From an uncultured Clostridia bacterium (lineage in GTDB: Bacteria; Bacillota; Clostridia; Christensenellales; CAG-917), in contig CAKQUX010000006.1 of the NCBI GenBank assembly GCA_934277645.1, positions 39,584-103,583 of the forward strand: DNA of 64,000 bases, in the 5' to 3' direction. Shown here piece after piece: positions 8,589 to 18,280 of the stretch. A model generated the notes under the pieces. That model did not search any database. It was not told the origin of the DNA and saw only the letters and a list, made by a program, of their open reading frames with translations. Both the position numbers and the translations under genes were made by a program. Within the stretch, counting starts at the first letter, position 1, and the number at the start of each line of letters is the position of its first letter.

Positions 8589-8668
8589 TGATGAACGTTT
8601 AAATTTAACAATGCAAATTTAAATTTAACAATACAGATATAAACAAATACAATTTGAAACGACACTTA

Positions 8669-8701
8669 TTGACATAAGAAACAAATGTGTATTATAATAC
8701 A
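8669..8701 (+). promoter_or_regulatory. TetR-gene promoter with palindrome on the -10
   Basis: TTGACA (8669-8674), 18-nt spacer, TATAAT (8693-8698). The perfect palindrome TGTATTATAATACA (8688-8701) covers the -10 box and is a candidate autoregulatory operator. Confidence 0.7.
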
Positions 8702-8749
8702 TACAAGAAGTGTTTTGTGGCATACGCAGCGTATGTCGTTGGAGAGAGT

Positions 8750-9310
8750 ATGGCAGAAGATAAAAGATGTAAAAAAACAAAAAAGGCAATCAAAAATGCC
8801 TTTATCGCAAAGCTCGCCGAAAAGAGTTATGATTCTATCACCGTTTCGGAAATCGCCGAACTTGCGGATATAAACCGCAAAACCTTTTACACGCATTACG
8901 AAGGCGTGTTTGACGTGCTTGAAGAGATTGAGGACGACGTGGTGACAAGAGCAACCGAAATTTTTAAAGATATTAACGTTAAAGAGCTTATCGACAATCC
9001 TTATCCGCTTTTTGAAAGGCTGACAAACGCCCTGAGCGAAGAAGGAGCGTTTTTTGACAATCTTATGCTTGCAGGCTCGATGAACGACCTTGAAAGAAAA
9101 ATCAAGGAAAGGGTAATCGACAATCTTGCCGCAACGTTTCCTAAGGAACATTTCAATCCGACCAAAGTCCGCGACGTGCTTGAATTTATCGCAGGCGGAA
9201 TGCTTGCCGCCTATATGCGTTGGCTCGGCGACAAACAATCCGAAACCTTAGAAGAGCTTTGCATAACAATCGGCAAACTCGTCATCTACGGCGCAAAAGA
9301 GCTTGTTTGA
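8750..9310 (+). CDS. TetR/AcrR-family regulator
   Basis: 186-residue cytosolic transcription factor. The N-terminal HTH reads TKKAIKNAFIAKLAEKSYDSI then TVSEIAELADINRKTFYTHY, a typical TetR recognition helix. The all-helical C-terminal part (about 60-186) is a ligand-binding/dimer domain without recognisable ligand. ATG at 8750 is chosen for GGAG at 8741-8744; an upstream in-frame ATG at 8687 lies inside the promoter. The palindrome over its own -10 box suggests autorepression. It has no obvious neighbouring target; the gene stands alone. Confidence 0.88.
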   Translation: MAEDKRCKKTKKAIKNAFIAKLAEKSYDSITVSEIAELADINRKTFYTHYEGVFDVLEEIEDDVVTRATEIFKDINVKELIDNPYPLFERLTNALSEEGAFFDNLMLAGSMNDLERKIKERVIDNLAATFPKEHFNPTKVRDVLEFIAGGMLAAYMRWLGDKQSETLEELCITIGKLVIYGAKELV

Positions 9311-9595
9311 ATTTAAGTAAAAATTTAAACAGGCCTTAATTGCATATTGCTTTAATTGCATATTGATTTAATCGCATATTATATAATATTGCGTTGATGT
9401 TGTGTTATAAAATCTATTACGTTTAGTTAAGAGTGCTGTGAGAGCGTCTAAACAGCAAAAATATGAGTGCGCAATTGCACCAATTAGTATTTGTATAGTC
9501 TTACGAGTTTTTTTGAGATTGTTTAATATGATTTAAAAGAATTAGATTGAAGTTTTAATATTTTAATAGAAGTTTTAGAGTTAAAAAGGAAAAAA

Positions 9596-9844
9596 TCACA
9601 AGTTGTTTGGCGGACATTGACTGCGTATATTTGTTTTATTGAAATTGCAGTCACGGTCAACAAGTTCGTCAAGCGTAATTTCGTAAAAATCGGCAAGTTT
9701 TATACATTCGGCAATATCGGGAAGGTGTATGCCTTTTTCCCAGCGTGAAAGGTTCTGTTGTTTAATTCCCGTCTTTTCAGCCAATTCTTGTTGCGTCAAA
9801 CCCTGCATTTTTCTAAGAATTTTTAAGTTTTCACCGATTCGCAT
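9596..9844 (-). CDS. Second XRE-family repressor
   Basis: 82-residue HTH_3 protein: RIGENLKILRKMQGLTQQEL, AEKTGIKQQNLSRWEKGIHLP, then DIAECIKLADFYEITLDELVD, followed by a short polar tail. It is divergent from the lipoprotein pair at 9946-14742 and the shared region has two related palindromes, so repression of both promoters is likely. No ribosome binding site; TAATAT lies exactly 6 nt before the ATG, so it may be leaderless like the first XRE gene. Confidence 0.87.
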   Translation of the reverse strand: MRIGENLKILRKMQGLTQQELAEKTGIKQQNLSRWEKGIHLPDIAECIKLADFYEITLDELVDRDCNFNKTNIRSQCPPNNL

Positions 9845-9855
9845 AACGCTATATT

Positions 9856-9904
9856 ACACGAATAAGTGTATTTTTGTTGACTTTACACGAAATCGTGTTA
9901 AAAT
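9856..9904 (+). promoter_or_regulatory. Divergent promoter region with two operators
   Basis: For the lipoprotein genes: TTGACT (9877-9882), 16-nt spacer, TAAAAT (9899-9904). Operator 1 is ACACGA-AA-TCGTGT (9885-9898), filling the spacer. Operator 2 is TACAC-GAATAA-GTGTA (9855-9870), just upstream of the XRE gene start. Centres are 29 bp apart, about three helical turns. Confidence 0.75.
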
Positions 9905-9945
9905 AAAATTAAAAAAAGGAAAAATATGGAAAAAGGAGAGAAATT

Positions 9946-11556
9946 ATGCAAAAGAGCAAGTTTTTAATGATTTGTTTGATTCTGCTTATCGCAATATTAT
10001 CCATAGGCATTTTAGCGGCTTGCGATAAGGATACGGAAGATCCGAATAAAAAATACACAATTCAATTTACCGTAAACGGCGAAATAAACCAAATTGAGGT
10101 AAAGGATGGGGATTTATATTCGACAAATATTATTCCACAAAAATATGGATACATTTTTGCAGGATATTTTGATGCTCAAAGCGGTGGAACTAAGTATATC
10201 GATAATCAAGGTTCGGCTTTATCGGCATTCAACGACAAGAAGAATTTAGTATTATTTCCGCAATTTGTTGCAAAGGAATATACATTGATTTTGGATTATC
10301 AAGGTGCGGAAGTTACAGGGGGAAGAAGCATTAACGTTTGCTATGACGGAGACGTGAAGAATTTACCACTAAACTTATATGTCGAAAACAAAGATTTTAT
10401 GGGTTGGTACACCGAACCTAATCGTGAGGGAATTCAAGTAGCTGATGCGTATGGTGTTCTGCCGCAGGCGGAAAAATTCAATAATGAATTTTACGATATT
10501 CCGACTAACGGAAATAAGATTACTCTTTATGCAGGTTTCAGGGGCACGTTAAAAACTTTGACATTATATTTTAATGATTATAATGCACCTGAAGAGATAA
10601 TCGTTGAATACGGAACAAACATCAATGACATCAAATCGACAACAAGAATAGATGGAAAAGGAGTTTTGAACTGGACAAAAACGAATGGAAGCACTGAAGT
10701 GTTTGTCGGGAAAGTAACGACGGATATGGTTTTATATGCGTTGGAATATGCTCCTGTGCTGGACTTCAATGTTGATGGAGGAAAGGAAGTTAGCTCGATT
10801 ATTGCTAAATCGGGGGCAAGTATAACGCTTCCTGTTTCTACAAAAAAGAATTATTCATTTGGCGGTTGGAAAACCGAAAGCGGCAGTCCCGCAAATTTTT
10901 CGACCATGCCGAATGAAAGTATGACTCTTGTCGCCATATGGAATCCAATTATATTTCTTAACGAACGCGGCGGCACAGACGTAGCGGATATATGCCAAAG
11001 TGCAGGTACAAAAATAACTCTTCCGAAGACAAACAAAAACGGCTATGTTTTTGCAGGTTGGTATTTTGAAAACGGCGACGAATTTATCGAATCATCTATG
11101 CCGAGCGAAAGCATAACTCTTATTGCAAAATATTATAAAATAGCGACTATGAAAAAAGTTTTATGTGAATCTAATACCCACGTGTCTTGTGCAATTAAAA
11201 TTGAGGAAGACAAAAGATATATTATAGATTTGAAAGAAATATACAATGGAAAACCGATTAACGTTAAATTTAGCGGTCATTTGGTTGCTTATCATGGGGC
11301 CGACAATAAAGAGTGCTATTTTCAGTTTTATAACGACGCAACTGTGAGCTCATCAAATTTAATAAAAAAATTCATTTTTAATGTTGGCCAAGTCAAGAAA
11401 GAATTTGACTATGAATTTGATTTCGAGCTAAACACAACGGAGATTTATTTATATTATGGTACAAATTTTTATGAGTACGGACTTAACCAAAAATTATGTA
11501 GTATTTCTGATGTTTATATAAATATTGAGTATGTCGATACTACGGAAATATATTAA
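9946..11556 (+). CDS. InlB-repeat lipoprotein
   Basis: 536-residue exported lipoprotein; AAAGGAG 7 nt before the ATG, lipobox LAAC with Cys26. It carries Listeria-Bacteroides (Flg_new/InlB B-type) repeats: about 35-80 (YTIQFTVNG, YGYIFAGYF), a diverged one at about 105-160 (MGWYTEPN), and clear ones at about 265-330 (NYSFGGWKTESG, MTLVAIW) and 335-395 (GYVFAGWYFENGD, ITLIAKYY). The last 140 residues are a separate beta-rich domain. First gene of a two-gene operon controlled by the divergent XRE repressor. Likely surface exposed; ligand unknown. Confidence 0.85.
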   Translation: MQKSKFLMICLILLIAILSIGILAACDKDTEDPNKKYTIQFTVNGEINQIEVKDGDLYSTNIIPQKYGYIFAGYFDAQSGGTKYIDNQGSALSAFNDKKNLVLFPQFVAKEYTLILDYQGAEVTGGRSINVCYDGDVKNLPLNLYVENKDFMGWYTEPNREGIQVADAYGVLPQAEKFNNEFYDIPTNGNKITLYAGFRGTLKTLTLYFNDYNAPEEIIVEYGTNINDIKSTTRIDGKGVLNWTKTNGSTEVFVGKVTTDMVLYALEYAPVLDFNVDGGKEVSSIIAKSGASITLPVSTKKNYSFGGWKTESGSPANFSTMPNESMTLVAIWNPIIFLNERGGTDVADICQSAGTKITLPKTNKNGYVFAGWYFENGDEFIESSMPSESITLIAKYYKIATMKKVLCESNTHVSCAIKIEEDKRYIIDLKEIYNGKPINVKFSGHLVAYHGADNKECYFQFYNDATVSSSNLIKKFIFNVGQVKKEFDYEFDFELNTTEIYLYYGTNFYEYGLNQKLCSISDVYINIEYVDTTEIY

Positions 11557-11574
11557 AATTTAGGAGGGAAACAT

Positions 11575-14500
11575 ATGAAAAAAAGAATTTTCTTAATGTT
11601 ATTAATCATTAGTTTGCTGCTGGTTATTGCTGTTTTAACATTTACAGCTTGCAACAAGGAAGATTTGGGCGGACTTGTAAAGCCGAAAAATTTGCAATAT
11701 GACGGTGCGGTTATCACTTGGGATAAGGTGGCGGTTGCAAGTTACTATAGTGTATCAATAAATGGCGGCGACAAACAGAGAGTAAACACAAATTCCTTTA
11801 CTTATAATGCAGAAGATAAGGAATTTACAGTTAAGGTAATAGCCGTAAATTCGGTTGGCGAACTAGGAATAGAGAAAACGTTTCATCCGCTTGAGAAAGT
11901 AAAGAACATTACTATAGCAAATGACGGTACGCTAAATTGGGATGCCGTTGTCGGAGCAAGCGAATATGAAATTAGAATAAACGGAAAAGTATTATCCGAT
12001 AAGTCGACAAGCAATGCTTATGACGCATTAGAAGCAGGTTCAAACAGAGTAGCTATAAAAGCAAAGGTGAAAGGTGACGATAGTTATTTCTCTTCTTGGA
12101 GCGACGATATAAATTTGTACATTTATAGTGCACCTCAAAGAGTCAAATATGATGGCGAAAAAATCACTTGGACGGGAAATGCACAGAAATATGAAGTAAA
12201 TGTAAATGGTCAAAAAACAGAAGTAAACGAAGCGTCTTTTGTTTATAACTCAAACAATCTAGATTTTGATGTCGAAATTAAAGCATTAGGCAATTATGCT
12301 AATACCTATGATTCAAAAATAACTTCTATGGATTTTCACTATCTTGATAGTGTTAGGAACGTAAACATTGTTGACGGAGTTTTAACTTGGGATAAAGTGA
12401 ATGGTGCAACAGAATACAAGTTAAAAATTGACGGTGTGATACAAAACATAAAAATTGAGGATAACAGGTATGGAAAACTTCTTACGGGCAAATCGCTTGA
12501 CGTTCAACTTTTGCCGTATGCAGGAGAAAATTATTTCTCTAATTGGACAGAAACGAAAACAATTTATATTCTTGAAACGCCTGTTTTAAATTGGAATGCA
12601 GATCTAGAACTGGACGGATTAGCAAATAATAATTTGACTTGGAACTTGGTCAATGGGGCTGCGGGTTATACTGTTGAAACCAATTTTGATGGAAATATAA
12701 ATAACGAATCTTTTAGTGCGGCTCAAGCCTCTTATGCTAATGCGTACACAAAAGTAGGCTTATATTGCATTAGAGTAAAGGCAGTTGCCGAAGGCGACGG
12801 GACATATAGTGATTCTAAATATTCAGAGGTTATCAAAATCGAAAGACTCGCCGCGCCTAAAGCCGTTGCAACTGGATTTATTGTTAGCGATTCATCAAAT
12901 CTAAAAAGAGGGTTCACAGTAAATTACCAAGCCGTATCTAATGCGAGTGGCTATCAATTGTATAAAGATGGAGTTTTGCTTAACGGTAAAAGCGGTATCT
13001 CATTGTCGCTTACGGATAATGCGGTTGCCGATGATTCCGTTTCTGCCGAACAACAATATACTTATATGGTAAAGAGTATCGGAAGCGTTAAAAGTATTGG
13101 GTCGACTAAATACGTTACACTCTCTTGTTTGACAGAAAACGCATTATCTTTTAATATCATTGTTCAAGCAATGCCGACCAATTTAAATATGTCTGGATAT
13201 AATGCGAGTTGGAATTCTGTTGCAGGAAATAACGGTTATTCTGTTAAGTACGCTTCTGCATTGATAGGAACTACTGCGGAAGTATGCGATTTGTCGACCA
13301 TAAAAGCAGGTACATATGGTGTAAGTGTTTGTACAAAGGGTAATGGTGGAACAACGCTTCCGTCAAATTTTACGGCTGAAATGGCGGTTACGAGACTTGA
13401 GGCACCAAGTGGAATTAAAATTACTTATGGCTCGGGCGAGGGGGTGCTTACTTATGATGCAATTGCTAACGCTAAAAGCTATCAAGCTTTTCTCGATGCT
13501 AGTGAAACGGCGCTACCAGAGAATGCGTTTGATAATATGTATCAATACATAAAAGAATCAGGAACAACTCTGAATATGATTGCCGTAGCAAATTACTATA
13601 ATGATGCGAAAACCATATATTACATGTCTAGCGAAGCATCTCTTACGCAACAATTTATTAGGCTCGCGGCTCCTATCTTTCCTGATGGTGCTTTGGCAAA
13701 CAGTAAAGAACTTTTATGGAATGCATCAAGCAATATTAATACCCAAGAATACACACCTACTTATGAGGTGTATGAGAGCGGAGTTATGCAAACCGGCGGA
13801 GTCCAGAATGCTACGAAATATAATATTGAGCATTTTGACGGTGGAAATTCATACACGTTTAAGGTTAAAGCTGTAGGAAATGATAGCAAATATCTTGATA
13901 GCGCAATGTCGAAAGATATAACGGTTTATAAACTTTCTACGCCTAATCTATACATACAGGATGGAGCGTATAAGTGGAATACTGTAGCAAATGCAAGTTC
14001 TTATATATTAGAAATCGATGGTGAAAGAGTTAATAACGATATTCATGTTTCGGGTTCGACGTTTAGCTATAATCCGCTTTATACAAAAATAGGAACACAT
14101 ACTGTTAAGTTGTATGCGGTTGGTGATGGATATAGAAATATCAATAGTAATAACTTCGTATATAATCAAAATGTGAAATCACTTTATGCACCTGAAATTT
14201 CGTATAAATATAGTGATGACCAATTTGTCAACAGCGGAGCAATACTTGTTACGATTACCAAGGCATCAGATAACGCAAAGAATTATCAATATGAAATTGC
14301 AGGAGAAAGTATTGTTAGTTCTGAATTGAGTTGTTCAAAAACCATTGAAAGCGTTGGAATTTACTATATAAGAGTTAAGGCATTGGGAGGAATTTTTGAC
14401 AGTCATGAAAACTACTACATTGATTCGCAATATGTCGGTGGCAATGAAGGATATAAAATGGTCTTGCTTGCTCCGCCTACATTAAGCACTTTTTCGGTTA

Positions 14501-14742
14501 ATTCTGATGGGGTAATAAAGTGGGGCACCGTGAGTGGAGCAAATGGTTATGATTATTTTTTAGCTAAAGGAGATAGCGATTATTCAGAAACATTTATGCA
14601 TGTATCTGCGGCTGCTTTGAATCCAATTAATGATTTTGGCAACTATAGAACCATTAAAATAAAAGTTCGCGCACATGGTGGTAAGCAAAATGTTGTTTCA
14701 TCAGCTTGGGTAGAATACATTTGGGTAAATCCTAAAATGTGA
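11575..14742 (+). CDS. Large lipoprotein of fibronectin III-like repeats
   Basis: 1055-residue exported lipoprotein, 18 nt after the preceding gene with AGGAGGG before the ATG. Signal peptide ends in FTAC (Cys26). The mature part is about ten diverged repeats of 85-100 residues, each with a strand such as LNWDAVVGASEYEIRINGK, LTWDKVNGATEYKLKIDG, or YKWNTVANASSYILEIDGE and ending in an IKAK or VKAxG strand. The W-x-x-V/A-x-x-A-x-x-Y pattern is typical of fibronectin III-like modules of surface proteins. Co-regulated with the InlB-repeat lipoprotein; together they probably form a switchable surface layer component. Partner unknown. Confidence 0.82.
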   Translation: MKKRIFLMLLIISLLLVIAVLTFTACNKEDLGGLVKPKNLQYDGAVITWDKVAVASYYSVSINGGDKQRVNTNSFTYNAEDKEFTVKVIAVNSVGELGIEKTFHPLEKVKNITIANDGTLNWDAVVGASEYEIRINGKVLSDKSTSNAYDALEAGSNRVAIKAKVKGDDSYFSSWSDDINLYIYSAPQRVKYDGEKITWTGNAQKYEVNVNGQKTEVNEASFVYNSNNLDFDVEIKALGNYANTYDSKITSMDFHYLDSVRNVNIVDGVLTWDKVNGATEYKLKIDGVIQNIKIEDNRYGKLLTGKSLDVQLLPYAGENYFSNWTETKTIYILETPVLNWNADLELDGLANNNLTWNLVNGAAGYTVETNFDGNINNESFSAAQASYANAYTKVGLYCIRVKAVAEGDGTYSDSKYSEVIKIERLAAPKAVATGFIVSDSSNLKRGFTVNYQAVSNASGYQLYKDGVLLNGKSGISLSLTDNAVADDSVSAEQQYTYMVKSIGSVKSIGSTKYVTLSCLTENALSFNIIVQAMPTNLNMSGYNASWNSVAGNNGYSVKYASALIGTTAEVCDLSTIKAGTYGVSVCTKGNGGTTLPSNFTAEMAVTRLEAPSGIKITYGSGEGVLTYDAIANAKSYQAFLDASETALPENAFDNMYQYIKESGTTLNMIAVANYYNDAKTIYYMSSEASLTQQFIRLAAPIFPDGALANSKELLWNASSNINTQEYTPTYEVYESGVMQTGGVQNATKYNIEHFDGGNSYTFKVKAVGNDSKYLDSAMSKDITVYKLSTPNLYIQDGAYKWNTVANASSYILEIDGERVNNDIHVSGSTFSYNPLYTKIGTHTVKLYAVGDGYRNINSNNFVYNQNVKSLYAPEISYKYSDDQFVNSGAILVTITKASDNAKNYQYEIAGESIVSSELSCSKTIESVGIYYIRVKALGGIFDSHENYYIDSQYVGGNEGYKMVLLAPPTLSTFSVNSDGVIKWGTVSGANGYDYFLAKGDSDYSETFMHVSAAALNPINDFGNYRTIKIKVRAHGGKQNVVSSAWVEYIWVNPKM

Positions 14743-14758
14743 GTATTATTAATTTATC

Positions 14759-14791
14759 AAAAAAGGTCACGGATTCTGCGTGGCCTTTTTT
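14759..14791 (+). terminator. Terminator of the lipoprotein operon
   Basis: AAAAAAGGTCACG (14759-14771) pairs with CGTGGCCTTTTTT (14779-14791) with one wobble. Confidence 0.88.
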
Positions 14792-14898
14792 GATTGAATG
14801 ATAACGCAATAAACAACAATGTGAATGTTTAAGTTTATATTTATTATAAATAACTCTTTGTTTCGCAAATAATTATTTTTACAAGTTTGGCGTTTTGT

Positions 14899-14927
14899 TT
14901 GACATCGAAATTAAATAGCAATATAAT
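14899..14927 (+). promoter_or_regulatory. Consensus promoter of thrS
   Basis: TTGACA (14899-14904), exactly 17 nt, TATAAT (14922-14927). Transcription would start near 14934, giving a leader of about 33 nt, too short for a T-box. Confidence 0.9.
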
Positions 14928-14966
14928 TTCTATACTATGGCGTTTGTATAGCCAACTGGAGGGTTT

Positions 14967-16904
14967 ATGGAACTTATTTTGAAAGACGGAAGCAAGATTT
15001 CCGCACAAGACAACATCAGCGCAATCGAAGCTGTTAAACTTATCAGCGAGGGATTGGCAAGAAACACGTTAGTTATCAAAGTCAACGACAAGTTCGTTCC
15101 GTTTGACGAAAAACTTAGCGGCGAGTGCAAAATCGAGGCGTTCACCTTTGCCGACGAAATCGGTCGTGAAGCCTATCGTCACACTTGTTCGCACATTTTG
15201 GCGCAAGCCGTCAGAACGGTTTTCCCGACTGCGTTGTTTGCAATCGGACCTGCAATCGCAAACGGTTTTTACTATGATTTTGAGTTTAAGACTCCTATTT
15301 CTCAAGAAGACTTTGCAAAAATAGAAGCCGAAATGACGAAAATCATCAAGGCGAATTTCCCTATCGTCAAAAGCACAAAGACGAGAGCGGAAGCGGAAAA
15401 GTTTTTAAGACAAATCAAGCAACCTTACAAGGTTGAACTTTTGGGCGATATTCCTGAGGGCGAAGAAATTTCGTTCTATACGCAAGGCGATTTTGCCGAC
15501 CTTTGCAGCGGACCGCACCTTAACAGTACGGGCAGAATTAAGGCATTCAAACTTACTTCGCTCACCGGCGCATATTGGCGCGGAAACGAAAAGAACAAAA
15601 TGCTTACCCGTATTTACGGCACGGCGTTTGACAAAAAGTCCGACCTTGACGACTATCTCGTAAAGCTCGAAGAAGCCAAAAACCGCGACCACAACAAACT
15701 CGGTCGTGAACTCGGCATTTTTATGACGGACGAAAACGTAGGCAAGGGCTTGCCGCTTATTATGCCAAAAGGCGCAAGAATGATTCAAATTCTTCAACGC
15801 TTTGTCGAAGACGAAGAAGAACGCCGCGGCTATCTTTTGACAAAGACTCCGTCGATGACAAAGAACAATCTTTTCATCACAAGCGGACACTGGGATCACT
15901 ATAAAGACAAAATGTTCTGGATGGGCGCAGAAGGCGAGGACGACGGCATATTGTGCCTTAGACCTATGACTTGTCCTTTCCAATTTACTATCTACAAAAA
16001 CGGACTTAAAAGCTATCGTGATTTGCCTATCCGCTATGCAGAAACGGCGCAAGAATTCCGCAAGGAAGCGTCGGGCGAAATGCACGGACTTATCCGCATA
16101 AGACAATTCACTTTGGCTGACGGACACATTGTTTGTACCCGTGACCAATTAAAAGACGAATTTGCAGGCGCGGTAGACCTTATCAAATATCTTGCGACTT
16201 GCTTAGGACTTGACGACAGCATTTCGTTCCGTTTCTCACGTTGGGACCCGAAAAATGCCGACAAGTATATCGGCACCGCGGAAGAGTGGGAAAAGACGGA
16301 AAGCACAATGAAGAAGATTTTGGACGACCTTAACATCGATTATAAGGAAGAGTGGGGCGAAGCCGCATTCTACGGTCCGAAACTCGACGTTCAAGGCACA
16401 AACGTTTACGGCAAGGAAGACACGCTCTTCACCGTTCAAATCGACTTTGCGTTGGCTGAGCGTTTCGATATGGTGTACGTCGACGAAAACGGCGAAAAAG
16501 TGCATCCGCTTATCATTCACCGTTCGTCAATCGGTTGCTACGAAAGAACGCTTGCTATGCTCATCGAAAAGTACGCAGGCGCATTCCCGCTTTGGTTTGC
16601 TCCTATTCAAGCGAGAGTTATGTCGCTTACCGACAGAACCATTGACAATGCAAAAGCCGTCGCCGACAAACTTCGCTACAACGGGTTCAGAGTCGAAGTA
16701 GATACAAGAAGCGAAAAAATCGGCAAGAAGATAAGAGAGGCTCAACTTGAAAAAGTTCCTTATATGCTTATCATCGGCGACAAGGAAGCAGAGCAAGGCG
16801 TTGTTGCGGTTCGTTATCGTTCGGAAGGCGACCTCGGAACTATGACGCTTGACGACCTTATGGCAAGAATGAGCGAAGAAGTCAGAACAAAAAAGAACAA
16901 CTGA
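14967..16904 (+). CDS. thrS: Threonyl-tRNA synthetase
   Basis: 645-residue class II synthetase that charges tRNA-Thr; length matches the family. Order of domains: TGS (1-60), editing domain with RHTCSHILAQ (71-80, zinc-site His72 and His76) and CSGPHL near 180, catalytic core with LRPMTCPFQ (zinc Cys about 336), FRKEASGEMHGLIRIRQF (motif 2) and IIHRSSIGCYERTLAMLIE (motif 3), and an anticodon-binding domain (about 540-640). GGAGGG ends only 3 nt before the ATG, a tight spacing. A consensus promoter and short leader suggest constitutive expression rather than T-box control. Confidence 0.97.
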   Translation: MELILKDGSKISAQDNISAIEAVKLISEGLARNTLVIKVNDKFVPFDEKLSGECKIEAFTFADEIGREAYRHTCSHILAQAVRTVFPTALFAIGPAIANGFYYDFEFKTPISQEDFAKIEAEMTKIIKANFPIVKSTKTRAEAEKFLRQIKQPYKVELLGDIPEGEEISFYTQGDFADLCSGPHLNSTGRIKAFKLTSLTGAYWRGNEKNKMLTRIYGTAFDKKSDLDDYLVKLEEAKNRDHNKLGRELGIFMTDENVGKGLPLIMPKGARMIQILQRFVEDEEERRGYLLTKTPSMTKNNLFITSGHWDHYKDKMFWMGAEGEDDGILCLRPMTCPFQFTIYKNGLKSYRDLPIRYAETAQEFRKEASGEMHGLIRIRQFTLADGHIVCTRDQLKDEFAGAVDLIKYLATCLGLDDSISFRFSRWDPKNADKYIGTAEEWEKTESTMKKILDDLNIDYKEEWGEAAFYGPKLDVQGTNVYGKEDTLFTVQIDFALAERFDMVYVDENGEKVHPLIIHRSSIGCYERTLAMLIEKYAGAFPLWFAPIQARVMSLTDRTIDNAKAVADKLRYNGFRVEVDTRSEKIGKKIREAQLEKVPYMLIIGDKEAEQGVVAVRYRSEGDLGTMTLDDLMARMSEEVRTKKNN

Positions 16905-17316
16905 TTTTAAAGGAACAACCGATTTTAACGCAAAACCGATATTTCATAGATAAAGCGGCAAACGACAATCGACTTGCAGAAAAATCGATATGCCAAAAAA
17001 CGTAGCACGGCTAAACGCTATGCTAAAAAGTGTAAAATAAACCGTTAAAAACGTGTGAAAACGTTGAAATATCAAACAAAACACGTTAAACATAGCAAAC
17101 AAAATCGGTAAAACGTGTAAACAAAAAACAAAAGGCATCGCTTGGCGACGCCTTTTTACGTTTTATTTCATATTACATTTTTATTACGCTTTTTGCGGTG
17201 GCATTATTGATTTTAAGTTTATTGCCGCAAATCGATTGCATTGTTAAGTTAGATTTAATTTTGCCGTTAAATTTAATCGATTAGCGATTTATCGTATATT
17301 GCCGCCGATAGCCGCT
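16905..17316. other. Convergent intergenic region
   Basis: No gene seen. Several AAAACGTGT-like words occur between 17030 and 17130. A bidirectional terminator lies at 17129-17158. Confidence 0.5.
17129..17158. terminator. Bidirectional terminator between thrS and the zinc-ribbon gene
   Basis: AAAAGGC-A-TCGC pairs with GCGA-C-GCCTTTTT, followed by T on the plus strand and by TTTTGTTTTTTG on the minus strand. Confidence 0.75.
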
Positions 17317-18201
17317 TTAAAGATTGTTGACTTTTTTATAAAGTTTGTTTTTTTGAAGTCTTTCAAATGCCGCTCTTTGTTCGGCGTTTCGCCTTTCAAT
17401 GTTTCGCTTGCACTCATTCACTTCGCGTTTGGCGGCGTTTACGACTTTGCCGACAGGGTAGGCTTGTCCAAAGCCTAAACCTATGCTCGATATTGCAAAA
17501 CATATCGTCAAAAGGTACAAAAAGTTTGAATTGAGTACGGCAGCCAAAATCGGCGAGATGATTGCAATCAAAGCCAAAATCGACGCTCCGACAATGCCGC
17601 CTGCATATTTTTTCTTTTCTTCCATCAAAGAAAAACGATGATTTGAAATAATTCTTGCGTCTTCGGTATTTTGGGCTTCGTTTATTACGGTGTTCTTTTT
17701 ATATACGATAAATTCGACGGCGTCCGCTAAATAATCGTTTACTTCGACGCTCAGAGTTTGCGCTTCCGAACTTTTTATGAGCGAAAGACTTTTTGCAATT
17801 CTTTTAAGCGGTTCGAGAAGTTTGTTCGCCTGTACGGGGTCGTTTTCGCGGTCGATTTGTTTAGGAAGCGTTGCTTTAATACACTGATAGCCTACGTTGT
17901 AGCCGCGTACGTCGTACGGGTCTTTGTCAATCGCCAATTTGCTTTGGGTGAAAGCGTTTTCATAATCCTGCACGGACAAATATTTTTCGGCGCTGCTAAT
18001 ATAGTCGTCGGCGTCGCTTTGCAAATTGCCGTTTACGATTTTCACGACGTTTGTTGTGTAGTTGTTCGTGTTGTTTATTGTTTGATTGATTTGTTCGTTG
18101 ACCACTTCCGTTCCGCAAAAAGAACAGAATCTTTTTTTCTGATTTTCGTCAAATTCCAAGTTTGCTCCGCATTGCGGACAAACCATTGCGACAAGTGGCA
18201 T
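17317..18201 (-). CDS. Zinc-ribbon membrane protein, XRE-controlled
   Basis: 294 residues. The N-terminus has a zinc ribbon CPQC (8-11) and CSFC (26-29), then an Asn/Thr-rich linker, a TPR-like helical segment (about 65-110: AEKYLSVQDYENAFTQSKLAIDKDPYD), another helical stretch, two hydrophobic helices (about 200-250) and a basic coiled tail with NAAKREVNECKRNIERRNAEQ. Probably a cytoplasm-facing membrane protein; function unknown. AAAGGAG is 9 nt before the ATG. Its promoter is identical through the operator to that of the 6452 lipoprotein, so both should answer to the XRE repressor at 6162. Confidence 0.78.
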   Translation of the reverse strand: MPLVAMVCPQCGANLEFDENQKKRFCSFCGTEVVNEQINQTINNTNNYTTNVVKIVNGNLQSDADDYISSAEKYLSVQDYENAFTQSKLAIDKDPYDVRGYNVGYQCIKATLPKQIDRENDPVQANKLLEPLKRIAKSLSLIKSSEAQTLSVEVNDYLADAVEFIVYKKNTVINEAQNTEDARIISNHRFSLMEEKKKYAGGIVGASILALIAIISPILAAVLNSNFLYLLTICFAISSIGLGFGQAYPVGKVVNAAKREVNECKRNIERRNAEQRAAFERLQKNKLYKKVNNL

Positions 18202-18251
18202 ATATCGGTTCTCCTTTTTTGTAAATTTTCTTTACTTATTTGTATGACAAA

Positions 18252-18280
18252 ATAATATCTCAAAATGAGATATTTGTCAA
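18252..18280 (-). promoter_or_regulatory. Second copy of the operator-in-promoter
   Basis: On the minus strand: TTGACA (complement of 18275-18280), 17-nt spacer, TATTAT (complement of 18252-18257). The palindrome TATCTCA-AAA-TGAGATA is at 18256-18272, in the same register as at 6399-6415. Confidence 0.85.

Larger units (their letters stand above)
8174..8668. other. AT-rich spacer with two terminators
   Basis: Apart from the two stem-loops at 8404-8434 and 8539-8588 nothing gene-like is seen. The phrases AATTTAACAATACAAAT and ACAAATACAATTTGAAACGAC recur several times around 8500-8665. Confidence 0.5.

Noticed and set aside
14793..14966. T-box riboswitch before thrS
   Set aside because: A consensus promoter at 14899-14927 leaves only about 33 nt of leader and no T-box motif or terminator pair is present.
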